A stretch of DNA of 64,000 bases from Ceratotherium simum simum (Eukaryota; Chordata; Mammalia; Perissodactyla; Rhinocerotidae): contig NW_004454229.1 in the NCBI RefSeq assembly GCF_000283155.1, forward strand, positions 9,381,733 to 9,445,732. The letters run 5' to 3'. The first letter of the stretch is position 1; every line of letters starts with the position of its first letter. Shown piece after piece: positions 19,257 through 28,877 of the stretch. The notes under the pieces were generated by a model. It searched no databases. It worked only from the letters and a program-made list of their open reading frames with translations, and was not told the origin of the DNA. The translations under genes and the position numbers were made by a program.

Positions 19257-19606
19257 CATCTCAGGCAGCTTGGGCTGCCATTACAAAACACCATAGACTG
19301 AGGGGCTTAAACAGTACATGTATTTCTCACAGTCTGCAGGCTGGGAAGTGCAAGATCAAGGTGCCGGCAGATTTAATTTCTGGTGAGAGCTCTCTTCCCA
19401 GCTTGTGGTGCCTTCTTGCTGTGTCCTCACACAGTGGGGAGAGAGAGCAAGCTCTCTGGTGTCTCTCCATACAAGGGGACTAATCCCATCATGACCTCAT
19501 CTAACCTAATTGCCCCCCAAAGGCCCCACCTCCAAATACCACCACATTGGGAGTTAGGGCTTCAACATATGAACACTGGGGGGACACAAACATTCAGTCC
19601 ATAACA
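19257..19606 (-). mobile_element. MLT1A-like MaLR solo LTR, antisense
   Basis: TTGGGCTGCCATTACAAAAC, CACCATAGACTGAGGGGCTT, AAATACCACCACATTGGGAG and ACACAAACATTCAGTCCATA are the reverse complement of the copy at 17391. The two form an inverted pair about 1.5 kb apart. Confidence 0.92.
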
Positions 19607-20218
19607 AGCAGGGCTTCCCAATCTTTTTCCACACGGAACCCTCTTTATGAGAACACGGGGTGGGGCTACATGCCCAGGATCACACGTGGAGACCTGCTGA
19701 GATAATCTAGAGTGTAAGCCGTCAGGGAAGAGAGAGATACCCACTGGTCTTCCCCAGGGTTATCCCACACACCACCATTCTGCAGCCCCAGGTGCCTTGC
19801 ACAGAGGAGTTCATTAGTAACTCTCCTGAGTGTGTGAATGATTCCTACATGACCTGTGTGGAAACCATCTTCCAGTCTCCAGGGCTGCAGATGGGGCCTC
19901 TTCAGACCTGCTGCCAAACCTCGCAATTGAGCACCCCAAAATGGTTAGCTCTGCCATGGAAGATGTCAGGGGAAAAAGGAAGGTTAAGAGATCACCAAAA
20001 TGATAGCATGTGTCAGGACACACCTCCTGTGCCTTGGCAGGAGAGTGGAAATGTACATCCTAAGACAAATCACTTTGCTTGCCAGGGAACTTAACCAAAA
20101 CGGAAAAAAAAGGATTCTTGTCCTAGGGGCTGGGTCACTCCACAGTGGCCCCTTGAGATGTATGTGACCAAATCACTGACTTTGCCAAAGTTATTTTTCC
20201 TTGAAGCCAAAGAGATTA

Positions 20219-20224
<6 letters not shown>
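19607..20224. other. unclassified DNA upstream of a long poly(A)
   Basis: No repeat or retrogene body is recognised. An open frame of 100 codons (19792-20094) has no known homology. ATTAAA occurs at 20215-20220, only a few bases before the A-tract. Confidence 0.4.

Positions 20225-20255
<31 letters not shown>
20225..20255. repeat. uninterrupted A(31) tract
   Basis: Thirty-one consecutive A. It could be the tail of a retroposed copy inserted on the plus strand, but no matching TSD or parent sequence is seen. It will be length-variable. Confidence 0.97.
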
Positions 20256-20257
<2 letters not shown>

Positions 20258-20904
20258 AACGTAGGGATTGATTGATCTGAAATTCAGGTCTAAGGTACCT
20301 TTAGGAAGTTTAAAAATTTCTTTCACTGATATATTTTTTTAAGTGGGGTCTCTAAGGACCACACAGGTTGCATTTTGAGGAAAGAATTTCATCATTGCAG
20401 AACATGAGTTATTGAGTCTCTTGGGTCTAAAAAAGGTACATCTCTCCGTCTTACCAGGTTGTTTGCTAACCATGGCGGCTGTTGCATCCTGCGGGGTGAC
20501 ATTTCTCACAGCTGCCACCTAACTGGTAGCATAGAGCACATCTACCTAGCTTCTGAGAGGTGGGTGGGTTTGTGAGGTTTCTCGGCGATATCACTGGAAT
20601 TAAAGACAAAGAGAAACGACTATCTCAGAGGAGGTTGGAGACAGGTCTTGGGTCCAACATCTGGGCCAGGGCTAGGATGGCATGTGTGTTTTCATCTTTC
20701 TTGCCAGGTCTGATCAGCGAGTAAGTGGCAACCTGGAGTGTTGTACTGAAAAGAATTTGGGGGCTGCATATCAACTGAAGGAAATGAATTAGAGATGTCC
20801 ACTGTGGAAGTGGGCTGTGGTGTCCTGGACGCCAGGTACTTGGCACCCCTAGGCTAGAAGCATCCTACACACTGGCACTCTATTTCCCAGTAGTGAATAC
20901 TTTC
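20256..20904. other. unique DNA, nothing recognised
   Basis: Mixed composition. Contains CTAACCATGGCGGCTGTTGC near 20467, a CpG-bearing patch without any extended frame. Confidence 0.4.
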
Positions 20905-21095
20905 ATATACCTTATTGAACTATGTGTCATTTTCTTAGTCAGATTTACTTCAAACGTTTTAAAAATATGGACAGTAAGACTTTCATGAAGTTTAGATAAT
21001 TTCACTCAGGTCACAAAACTAATAACTGAAGTGCCAGGATGTAATGCTAGGTCTTCTGATGACCAGTTCTCTCTCCATTCCACCACTTTCCACAC
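20905..21095 (-). mobile_element. MIR SINE, antisense, degraded
   Basis: AATTTCACTCAGGTCACAAA, ACTAATAACTGAAGTGCCAG and TAGGTCTTCTGATGACCAG are seen. The left end is weak. Confidence 0.55.
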
Positions 21096-22199
21096 CTGAA
21101 GGCCAAGACAGGATTCTTGTTTCCCTCATTGACTTAAAATCACTGGGGAAAAAACTTGGAGGTTGGACACCTGCTTGAAATAACATCTGCCCATGCGGGG
21201 TATGAAAGGTGAAATAATAAATCTAATTACTACTTTGCAAATTATAAACCACTAGATAAATTCTGGCTATTAGTAATAAAATCATCAGTAGTAGTATTCA
21301 TATATGGAGAGAGAACTAACAAGCTGACATGAAATGAGGGCCTTAGGAAAAATTATTAATGTTGACAACACTTCAAGAAACAAATTCCAGCCTGATCTTC
21401 CTACATGAGAACATTTCTGTCATCCCACCTTTCCATAATTCTATAATTCATATGCTGTATTCATATCACAACCCTCACACAGCCTAAAACAATATCCCAC
21501 ACAGCAGCTGGAGTCCAGCGTAGGGAGAGCTAGACTCTGGTCAAGAGATCTTGCTTAGCAGACCAATTAATCCCAAGGTCACAAAACTAATTAGTGTCAC
21601 AAAAAAGTGGATCCCAGGCAGCCTGCCTTCCACACTCATGCTCCTTCCTTCCTGCACAGTCCATGAGAGCCCCTGGGACACTCTACTGCATCCCATGACA
21701 CAAGCTAAATGGACACGATTCCGTATTGCCTTCCAGTTCTTGGTTACAAAGTCAGTGACAGATATGCCTTTATGGGCTGTTACTCATATTTTATATTGGC
21801 ACCAGCTCTGCCACCATTCTCCCTTTCCAGGACTGCCTTTCTGCTTTTGCATATTTAAACAGTAATTCTAATTGTTCGGGCTTCACTATTAGCCTCTTTG
21901 AAACCTTTCTCCAGTGTCACCAGTGGTTCGATTCTTTGTTATGTTTAGATTTAACAAGGTTATTTATGCATCACATTCATTAATTCCAGGATGGTCTAGC
22001 AATTTCTCTTTCCCCCCCAAAAAGAATAATAATAATATATACCCATACCTATACACACACCTCTATATTCAGAGAATATTCATAACAGTGAAAGAAGGTG
22101 CCTGAGTGCTCAGCATTAAATCTTCTGAACAGTGAAAAATCTACTATTAAATAATCTGAAAGAGGTCAATCAATAAAAATAACTAAATAATTGATGGTG
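21096..22199. other. unique, A+T-rich DNA, no gene seen
   Basis: No family is recognised over 1.1 kb. Patches such as 21190-21370 are repeat-free and rich in TAATAA/ATTATTAA words. A C(7)A(5) run lies near 22013. Confidence 0.4.
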
Positions 22200-22572
22200 T
22201 TATATTAGGTTAAAGTATAACATATGATATTCATTAACTCGTCAAGAAATATCGCTTGAGTTAAACCACATCTCTCAAATGAGCATTTCTGGTGTTAATT
22301 TAAAAGGCAACAGCAGTCACCCAGGGGATGTTTTTAATGTTTTATGCTTTCATTGCGGTGGTGTTTATAGAGGGGTTAGCAGGGCAATAAGGATCATATT
22401 TAGGAAGGCGGCTCGGTGACAGCTAAGGCATTGAACTGCAATCAAGTCATCCGCCTTCACTTAAGCAACCTGGACAGCTCCACTCCAGCTAATCAGCCTG
22501 GCTCAGAAAGAACTGACAAGCCTGTGGAAATTTACTGTAGCACTAAAGAAGGGGCTTTCCTTTTTCTTAAAA
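22200..22572. promoter_or_regulatory. candidate conserved non-coding element
   Basis: Seen: a repeat-free block with an NK2-class core (CACTTAAG, about 22459), a MEIS-like TGACAG (about 22418), TAAT-containing words and TTTTTAATGTTTTATGC, without simple repeats. Inferred: a deeply conserved enhancer, from texture only, since no alignment was available. Confidence 0.38.
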
Positions 22573-22694
22573 ATAAAATAAAATAAAAAATCCTAGTACT
22601 CGGTGTTTATACTGCATTTGGCTCTGAAGCGCTCTCGGATATTGCTGCATTTTATCACCAGGGGTGGTGCGTGTGTGTGTTTACTACCCAGGCT

Positions 22695-22928
22695 TCTGGA
22701 AGCAGTACAGTGAGCAGAGCACACAGGTTCTGGAGCCAGAGAAATCTGAATCTGAGTCCTTGCTGTACCACTGACTAGCTGAGTAATTCTGGACAACTCA
22801 GTTAATCTTACTGAGTCTCGGTAGTCTCCTCATCCGTATAAAGGAGAGAATAATAATGACCTTGACGTTCAACGAGCCAATGTCCACAAAACATCTAGTC
22901 TTGAATCTGGCATATGGTTAACAAAATT
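22695..22928 (+). mobile_element. MIR SINE, nearly full length, sense
   Basis: GGAAGCAGTACAGTGAGCAG, AGGTTCTGGAGCCAGAGAAA, GTACCACTGACTAGCTGAGT, TCTCCTCATCCGTATAAAGG and GAATCTGGCATATGGTTAAC. Confidence 0.9.
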
Positions 22929-22984
22929 GAGGCTTCTTTTATTTTTTTTTTCCCACTTAGCAAATGAGAAAACTGAATGTCAAT

Positions 22985-23078
22985 GTGATGTGCTTCTTGA
23001 GAGCAGGAGTTCCACCTAACTTCTCACCGCGTCCCTAGGGCCTAGGGCAGAGCCTGGCATAAAGGAGGCACTCAGGAA
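22985..23078 (+). mobile_element. L2 LINE 3' tip, sense
   Basis: TTCTTGAGAGCAGGAGTTCC, GCCTAGGGCAGAGCCTGGCA and AAAGGAGGCACTCAGGAA. Confidence 0.7.
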
Positions 23079-23555
23079 TCTTGCTCATGTCTGCCTGGCT
23101 GGCCCTGACCCGCACACTACTTTTTAGCCTGTTGGAAATACTTGCAGTTCCCCCAACGTCTAGACCATGCAGTGTGACCCTTCCGTGGCTTAGCACGTGC
23201 GAAGCACACGCTTTCCCTTTGTCGGGAGTATCCCTCCCTCTCCTCCTCCTAGTGACCCCAGCCTCATCTCTTTAGCCATCTGAAGAGCATCATCTCTCTG
23301 TAAACACCCGTGCTTGCATCCCTGACTCCCTCACTCTTGCCCATGTCTTCCCCTTCACCCCCAAGGAACCTTACTCCCTCCCTCATCTATGCTACTGCTG
23401 CCCCTCGCTGCATCACTGAACTCAACGTTGCAAATTACAATTTATGAACAAGTCTGAGCAGGTGAGCCCCTACAAAGCAAGGCTGGGTTGCATTTTGTTT
23501 GACTCTCCATCTCCATAAATGCTGTCATAGAAACTGTCTGTTAACAATAACAATA
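23079..23555. other. C/T-rich DNA, possibly degraded L2
   Basis: Sentences such as CCTCATCTCTTTAGCCATCT and CCTGACTCCCTCACTCTTGC recall L2 3' sequence but are too diverged to assign. No gene is seen. Confidence 0.35.
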
Positions 23556-23557
23556 TA

Positions 23558-23748
23558 ACAGGAAGAACAGCTAACATACATTTGGTATGTACTCACTATG
23601 TGCAGACACCAAGGCAATTGCTTTATGAGGACTATTTTGTTTTATCCTCCCAACAACACTTTTATTTAAATACTCTTTTTATTCCTATTTAAAAAATAAA
23701 AGTCATTGTCATAGAGAGGTTAAATAACTGGTCCAAGATTCCTAAGCC
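23558..23748 (-). mobile_element. MIR SINE, antisense
   Basis: GTATGTACTCACTATGTGCA, TATCCTCCCAACAACACTTT, ATAGAGAGGTTAAATAACTG and GTCCAAGATTCCTAAG. Confidence 0.8.
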
Positions 23749-23762
23749 TCTCCCCACTAGGG

Positions 23763-23875
23763 AGATACCGTGGCACCGGGGTCAAGGATATGATGTCCGG
23801 AGTCAAAATGACTCGGCTGAAATACGTTTCACCATTTACTACTAGCTGCGCGGCTGGGGCCTCAGTCACTACACA
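23763..23875 (+). mobile_element. MIR SINE 5' part, sense
   Basis: AGATACCGTGGCACCGGGGT, TGTCCGGAGTCAAAATGACT and CCATTTACTACTAGCTGCG. Confidence 0.75.
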
Positions 23876-23955
23876 CTTTCTCACACCCTTCTCTGTAAGC
23901 TCTGCCCACTTGACTATAAAGTGAAATTCCAGTATCCTGCTTCCTTTGTCGCTAG

Positions 23956-23983
23956 GTGTGTATATATATATATATATACACAC
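23956..23983. repeat. perfect palindrome of TG, TA and CA dinucleotides
   Basis: GTGTG, then (TA)9, then CACAC: 28 bp that is its own reverse complement. (TA)n cores of this kind extrude cruciforms readily and vary in length. Confidence 0.95.
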
Positions 23984-24059
23984 ACAAACCCCGGTTTGAG
24001 GCAGAGGAGATGTAGATAAACGTTTCCCTTCCCCGAAAAGGCAAAGCCTCACAAGTTAA

Positions 24060-24357
24060 AGGCTTTTACTCTTCCCACAACTGCTCTGCCCCTTTGGCTC
24101 TCCCCCTTCCTCCTGACTTGGCACTGAAGCAAGAACACTGGAGCTACAGCAGCTACTCTGCTCTCATGAGGAACAAACACTACATAGTAAGGATGATGGA
24201 TCAGACAGGCAGAGGATCTTGGGTTCTTGAGGACTTTCTTGAGCAGAATTACCAGCACTAGCTTACTCTCACTCTGGGCTTCTTTTTATATAAGAAAAAT
24301 AAACATCTTACTTGTTCAGGCCACTCGCTGTTGAGTTTTTTGTTACTCACAACCAAA
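24060..24357 (+). mobile_element. ancient MaLR-like LTR, copy 2
   Basis: AGCTACAGCAGCTACTCTGC, CTCATGAGGAACAAACACTA, TAGTAAGGATGATGGATCAG, ATATAAGAAAAATAAACATC (with AATAAA) and TTTTGTTACTCACAACCAAA. It runs collinear with the repeat at 11150-11662, so both come from one old family. Confidence 0.55.
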
Positions 24358-24377
24358 CACATGGGTACAGAGACAAC

Positions 24378-24548
24378 CTCACTATGCTTCAGTCCTGCAA
24401 CTGTCAGATGAAGGTAATAATAGTATCGGTGTCTTACACAGCGTAGTGAGGATTAAATGATAATGCGTCTGAAGAGCATAGCTCAGTTTCTGGTACATAG
24501 TAAGAGCTTATTGGATATTTATTATTATCGTCATTATTATTATTACTA
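24378..24548 (+). mobile_element. MIR SINE, sense
   Basis: CCTCACTATGCTTCAGTCCT, TGTCAGATGAAGGTAATAAT, GCGTAGTGAGGATTAAATGA and TTCTGGTACATAGTAAGAGC. Confidence 0.88.
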
Positions 24549-24774
24549 CTGCTACCACCCCTACCAGTCCGTGAGAGACTCAGCATCAGGAACTCCAACG
24601 CTCAGCTTCCTTTGTTCACACAGTCAGTCTTCCAAAGACTCTTCTCTTTTACACAGATAAATGTATCAGGTAAATATCTTTCTCTGTGGCTTTTGAAGAA
24701 TGCTTCTAGATTTCCTCGTGCAATTCGATGTTCAAACAATTCCTGAGATGTATGTAGGGCAGGGAGTCTACTCA

Positions 24775-24885
24775 CACCTCACAGATTAAAAGCTGCAGAC
24801 TCAGAGCTATAAAGGAATTGCTCGAGATCACATGGCTAACTTTAGCCTAAGTTTTATGGAAGTTGGAATAAATTCCAGACGTCTT
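24775..24885 (-). mobile_element. MIR SINE fragment, antisense
   Basis: CACCTCACAGATTAAAAGCT, TAAAGGAATTGCTCGAGATC and ACATGGCTAACTTTAG. Confidence 0.6.
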
Positions 24886-24887
24886 AC

Positions 24888-25268
24888 CCTGTTCCATGAG
24901 GCCCTGCTTGATCTGACCCCCGCCTGCCTTCCACCAGGCACACTTTCTGTTCCTCAAATATCCCATACTTTCTCCTGCTTCAGGGCTGCTGTCCTCGCTG
25001 TTCCATCTCTTTGCCTTGCTCTTTGCATGGCTGTCTCCTTCCCGTCCTCTGGACCTCAGAGACGTCCTCCCTGAGGACCCTAGTAAAGTGCCTGCTTCCT
25101 AGACCAGGGGCGCTCTCTCGCTTCACCCTACCGATCTGCCTCACATTTAAAATGATCCGCTTGTTTGTCTATCCATTTATTTGTTTACTGACTGATTCCC
25201 TGTCTAGAATGTAGGCCTCTTTAAGGCAGGAACCTTGTCTGTCTTGCTTACCACCATAGTCCCAAAGC
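24888..25268 (+). mobile_element. L2 LINE 3' region, sense
   Basis: ATGAGGCCCTGCTTGATCTG, GCTTCAGGGCTGCTGTCCTC, CTTTGCATGGCTGTCTCCTT, AATGTAGGCCTCTTTAAGGC and TACCACCATAGTCCCAAAGC, clear L2 over 380 bp. Confidence 0.85.
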
Positions 25269-25304
25269 TAGCGGAAGAGAGAGAGGGAGGAACTGAAACC
25301 CAAG

Positions 25305-25528
25305 CAAAAGTTGGAGCTTCGCACCTGGACAGACCTGGGCTCAAATCCCTCCTTTGCCACATAATAGTGTAAGGCAGAGCACATCACTGGACGGCTCAGG
25401 TTCACACCATCCTCATCTCTAATACAAGAAGGGGCACATTTAACTTACAAGGTTGTTGTCAAGGTGACGTGACAACATGGGTACCATGCCTGGCACATAC
25501 ATGCCCAATGAACGCTTGTTCCTTCCCC
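25305..25528 (+). mobile_element. MIR SINE, nearly full length, sense
   Basis: ACAGACCTGGGCTCAAATCC, CTCCTTTGCCACATAATAG, TTACAAGGTTGTTGTCAAGG and GTACCATGCCTGGCACATAC. First of the MIR cluster that extends to 27080. Confidence 0.9.
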
Positions 25529-25689
25529 TTCTTCTTCCTCCTCTCCGTGTATTGCCTCAGTGACTTGGGGCTAGGTGAATCGTGCTTAACCAACCAATTA
25601 ACACAGAGAAGAAGAAATGAGTGCAATTAAATGTTGAGGGATAAGCCAGTTCTGCCCCTCACTGCTACCCCACTCCCTGCAGACCATGG

Positions 25690-25852
25690 TGCATTGACTT
25701 ATCTGTAGACTGCTAACAGTATTAGCACCTATTGCCCAGGGTTGCTGTGAGGATTACATAAATTAATATGCAACTGCTGCTTAGAACAGTTGACTGCTTT
25801 GAACAGTTCTGGTACATAGTCAACTCTCAATAAATGTTTGTTATTATTATAA
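25690..25852 (+). mobile_element. MIR SINE, sense
   Basis: ATCTGTAGACTGCTAACAG, GGTTGCTGTGAGGATTACAT and CTCTCAATAAATGTTTGTTA. An ACAGTTG(A) segment repeats near 25785-25808. Confidence 0.82.
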
Positions 25853-26345
25853 TCTGTGTCTATGTGGACCAATCTAAACAAATTTGATATTTTCAATTAT
25901 CACTGAACATCTACTCCAAAACAAGCCAGAATCAATCACTGTCATCCTCGTGTCCTCACACCTTAGATTGGCAATGCATATCGTATTGGGAACACAGGAT
26001 GGAGGCGGGATTGGAGGAGGAAGTGAAGGGGTGATACAGCCAGAGCAGGTAGTTGGGGGAGAAAAGGAAACAGAAATAGGTCCCAAGGCCTTGGACTCCT
26101 GTTTACTTGAAGGAAAGAAACCAGGCCCCATGGAAGCTGCCCTGGTGGGTGTGAGTGGGGCAGTGTGGTCCGGCCAAGGTCGCCGTGGTGAACGTGGAGG
26201 CCAGACTAAGCTGTAGAGCCCTGTGTGTGAGGGAGAGCCTGGAATACTGCTCAGAGGACACCTCTCTGGAGTGGACTCCAAGACAGGACTCTGCGGCCTG
26301 AGCACAGGGCTAAGGAGGCACAGACGTGAAAGGGAATCAATGTGG
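25853..26345. other. unclassified DNA, no gene seen
   Basis: Purine-rich in the middle (GGAGGCGGGATTGGAGGAGG). Overlapping frames of 143 codons (minus) and 110 codons (plus) show no domain and proline- or glycine-biased composition, as expected from the G+C-rich tract. Confidence 0.4.
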
Positions 26346-26349
26346 AGGG

Positions 26350-26542
26350 AGACTGCCCTGCATCCAAGTCCTGATGCTGCTCCCTCGGCAAGCTCCCCTA
26401 GGTGAGCAGCTTAACCACTCGGAGCCTTTTTCCTCATCTGTAAAGTGAAGTTAGTAACTCCTCCTCCCTCACAAGTTGCTACAAGGATTCCTAACATAAT
26501 GCCTTACATACCGTGAGCTCTTAATAAATGGTAGATAACTAA
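26350..26542 (+). mobile_element. MIR SINE, sense
   Basis: AAGTCCTGATGCTGCTCCCT, AACCACTCGGAGCCTTTTTC, CTCATCTGTAAAGTGAAGTT and GTGAGCTCTTAATAAATGG. Confidence 0.88.
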
Positions 26543-26561
26543 TAATAAAAACAATAGCAAT

Positions 26562-26662
26562 CACTTACAGGACTTACTATGTGCTAGGGTTTGTTGTAAG
26601 TACTTTACAAATATGAATCGACTTAATCCACAAACTAACCCCGTGAGGAAATGCCATTAATA
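26562..26662 (-). mobile_element. MIR SINE fragment, antisense
   Basis: GGACTTACTATGTGCTAGGG, TGTAAGTACTTTACAAATAT and CTAACCCCGTGAGGAAATG. Confidence 0.75.
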
Positions 26663-26689
26663 AAAAGAATGATGATGACAGTATAATAG

Positions 26690-26892
26690 CCAACATAATA
26701 GCACTTCCCACAGGCCATGCACTGTTTTAAGCTTTCCACATATTAACTCTTACTCACAACAACCTTGTGAAGTAAATACTAGTAGCGTCCCCACTACACA
26801 GATGAGGAAACTGAGGCAGGACTGGTGAACCTGCCTGAGGTCATCTGGTAGTAAGAGAGGAGCTGGGCTTCTCCTCAGCTTAGCTAGGGTGC
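26690..26892 (-). mobile_element. MIR SINE, antisense
   Basis: CCATGCACTGTTTTAAGCTT, CACAACAACCTTGTGAAGTA, ACAGATGAGGAAACTGAGGC and CTGCCTGAGGTCATCTGG. Confidence 0.9.
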
Positions 26893-26934
26893 CTCTCAAA
26901 AGATAACACCTCAGGAAAATCCTGAAGAAAGTGA

Positions 26935-27080
26935 AGAGACGCTGTTCTCCTTCCTGTTTATAAATAAGGAAATGGAGGCTCGGGAAGTGAGGTGTCACAC
27001 AGTTGGAAATTGGAAGACTGACTGTCCGTTTCTTTCTGGTAATGATAATCAAACCATAGTCTTTTGATCCAGAACTATGT
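26935..27080 (-). mobile_element. MIR SINE fragment, antisense
   Basis: TATAAATAAGGAAATGGAGG, CTCGGGAAGTGAGGTGTCAC and ACAGTTGGAAATTGGAAGAC. Confidence 0.7.
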
Positions 27081-27199
27081 CCATTTCACCACAGTCTTTT
27101 CAACAGTCAAAGAATTGAGCAGAAATATGTTCTAACTATTCTTCTAAGCTGGGCTGAAACCTGTAAATGTGTAAACATAAGAACTTAGGAGCTTCCTGG

Positions 27200-27665
27200 C
27201 TTTCTTCTCGAGACAAGTAAATATAGCTATGTGGGACCTGGACAATCTGAAAAAAAAAATAACAATGTTAAAAAGCAACTTTATGTGCACTGATAATTAA
27301 AAAGAACAAAATACATCTGACCCCAAATGGGATGTAGTTTGAACAAATCCGGATCTTCAATCATTTGGAAATGCTAACATGCCAAGTGCCTGATTAAACA
27401 CAATTTGTATTGTCAATAAAAAATGCAAATGACTATTTTACTGGCAAATACAGCATTAGACTTTGCTTGATATGAGGATTAAATTGCATTTCAAGAACAA
27501 TTCAGGAGGTCAAATTATAAATGAACATCCCCTTCCATTGTCTTTAGGTTCTGGAGGCCAGGATAGGAAATACAATAACAAAAATAATTGCCTGCCACTG
27601 TGTGCCATTTCAGTTAAAATAAAATCCATGCCAGTTTTGTGTAGTGAAGAATAATATTTAAGCCC
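27200..27665. promoter_or_regulatory. candidate conserved non-coding element with an octamer
   Basis: Seen: repeat-free A+T-rich DNA with the exact octamer ATGCAAAT (27423-27430), a SOX-like ATTGT ten bases to its left (27409-27413), CCTGATTAAACAC and ACAATTTG. Known: ATGCAAAT is the POU-domain octamer, and ATTGT is the reverse of the SOX core. Inferred: enhancer function. Confidence 0.42.
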
Positions 27666-28049
27666 CCAAATGGGTACTGTAATTTAGTGTATAATTCCTT
27701 GAAATTTACATGGCACAGTCCCACTCATCTGAATCAACTGATAAACTCTCTTTTATTTGTATTAAATAAAATGGGGATTAAAAGGTCGAGAATCCACATA
27801 GTGTAGATACCGAGAGCATGGGCATCATTTTAAAACCCTTTAGTCAATCTGGCCCAGAGCTAATTCAAGTACACAGGAATTATGTTTGACTGCAAATACT
27901 CCCCAGTTACAGATAGGAATAAGACATGCATTTTTGAATCCCACAGAAAAATATGGAATCACAGATGTTGCTTTTGAGCGTCTTTATTTCTGAAATTACA
28001 AATAATCATTGTTGGCATCTGCGAGTGGAAAAACTAAAAAAGCAAAGCA
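27666..28049. other. unique A+T-rich DNA between two candidate elements
   Basis: No repeat family is recognised. It may belong to one larger conserved block from 27200 to 28350. Confidence 0.4.
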
Positions 28050-28355
28050 ATACCTCATCACTGCCTTATGATGTGATGAAGCAACCTCAGGATGGCAGGC
28101 AGCCGGCAAGGCATTAACGCAGTTGTGCATTTACATTCAGAGACGCACATGTCATTTTGGTTAAACATCATTGCCCAATTTTCCAAATTTCCCCTTGTTG
28201 CTTTTTTCTCCACATTTTTCACATTAGCTTCAAGGAAGACAAGTTTATACAACCTCTAATACCTTGTTACAGCCATTATCGTTTCTCTTTTGAAGGCTGG
28301 AATGTATTTTCAGAGCTGTTGGTAAACATGACTAATCCAAGAAGAAACTAAGGAG
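28050..28355. promoter_or_regulatory. candidate conserved non-coding element
   Basis: Repeat-free. Contains TTGTGCATTTACATTCAG, GGTTAAACATCATTGCCCAA, CTTGTTACAGCCATTATC and GTTGGTAAACATGACTAATC (a forkhead-like GTAAACA). No coding frame. The call rests on texture and motif content. Confidence 0.38.
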
Positions 28356-28569
28356 AAGCTCTGATTGTGTAGGATGAGTAAACTGAGAACCAAAAACAAG
28401 GATTTGGTTTCACTGAAATTGACCATTTAGGTAAAATCTGGATTCAGAAAACACTAAAATAAGAGAATGCACTGGAAATAGGTATAAGGCAGCTCAAATA
28501 CGCTAATGATCTGGGGGATATTCTGAACAACTTCCTTAGAACTCACACTACCACTAGGGACTAGTTTTG

Positions 28570-28768
28570 ATTGCTCTGTGTCAGGCATTGTTCTACATGC
28601 TTCCATATTAACCCAGTTAACACATACACCAGCCCTAGTAGGTAGGTATCACCTTTTCCATTTTACAAATGAGGCATGGAGGGGTTAAGTAATTTGCCCA
28701 TGATTACATAGTTATAAGGGTTGGAGGAGGTCTGACTTCTGAATCTGGGTTCTTAACCACAATATTTT
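28570..28768 (-). mobile_element. MIR SINE, antisense
   Basis: CTCTGTGTCAGGCATTGTTC, CTAGTAGGTAGGTATCACCT, CCATTTTACAAATGAGGCAT and AATTTGCCCATGATTACATA. Confidence 0.9.
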
Positions 28769-28877
28769 TCAGCCGCTTACAAGTCTCTAGATGTTACCTC
28801 TATGTACACTCTATTTATGAAGATAATTCCCCTAAGCAATTTGTACTTGTTGTTTCTATGTGTAGTAAGCATACAAA

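Noticed and set aside
18861..19301. 146-codon open frame, plus strand (longest in the window)
   Set aside because: Spans an LTR-like segment and runs into an MLT1A-like LTR. Rich in residues from G-rich DNA, and overlapped by several minus frames. No domain is recognised.
20215..20255. Processed pseudogene 3' end
   Set aside because: ATTAAA is too close to the A-run for a normal cleavage site, and no parent transcript or target duplication is recognised. Kept only as a question.
22655..22672. CTCF-like CACCAGGGGTGG
   Set aside because: Only a partial core match. Without binding or conservation data it is not supportable.
25874..26305. 143-codon open frame, minus strand
   Set aside because: Proline- and serine-rich product of a purine/pyrimidine-biased tract, with a 110-codon frame opposite. 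No family resemblance.
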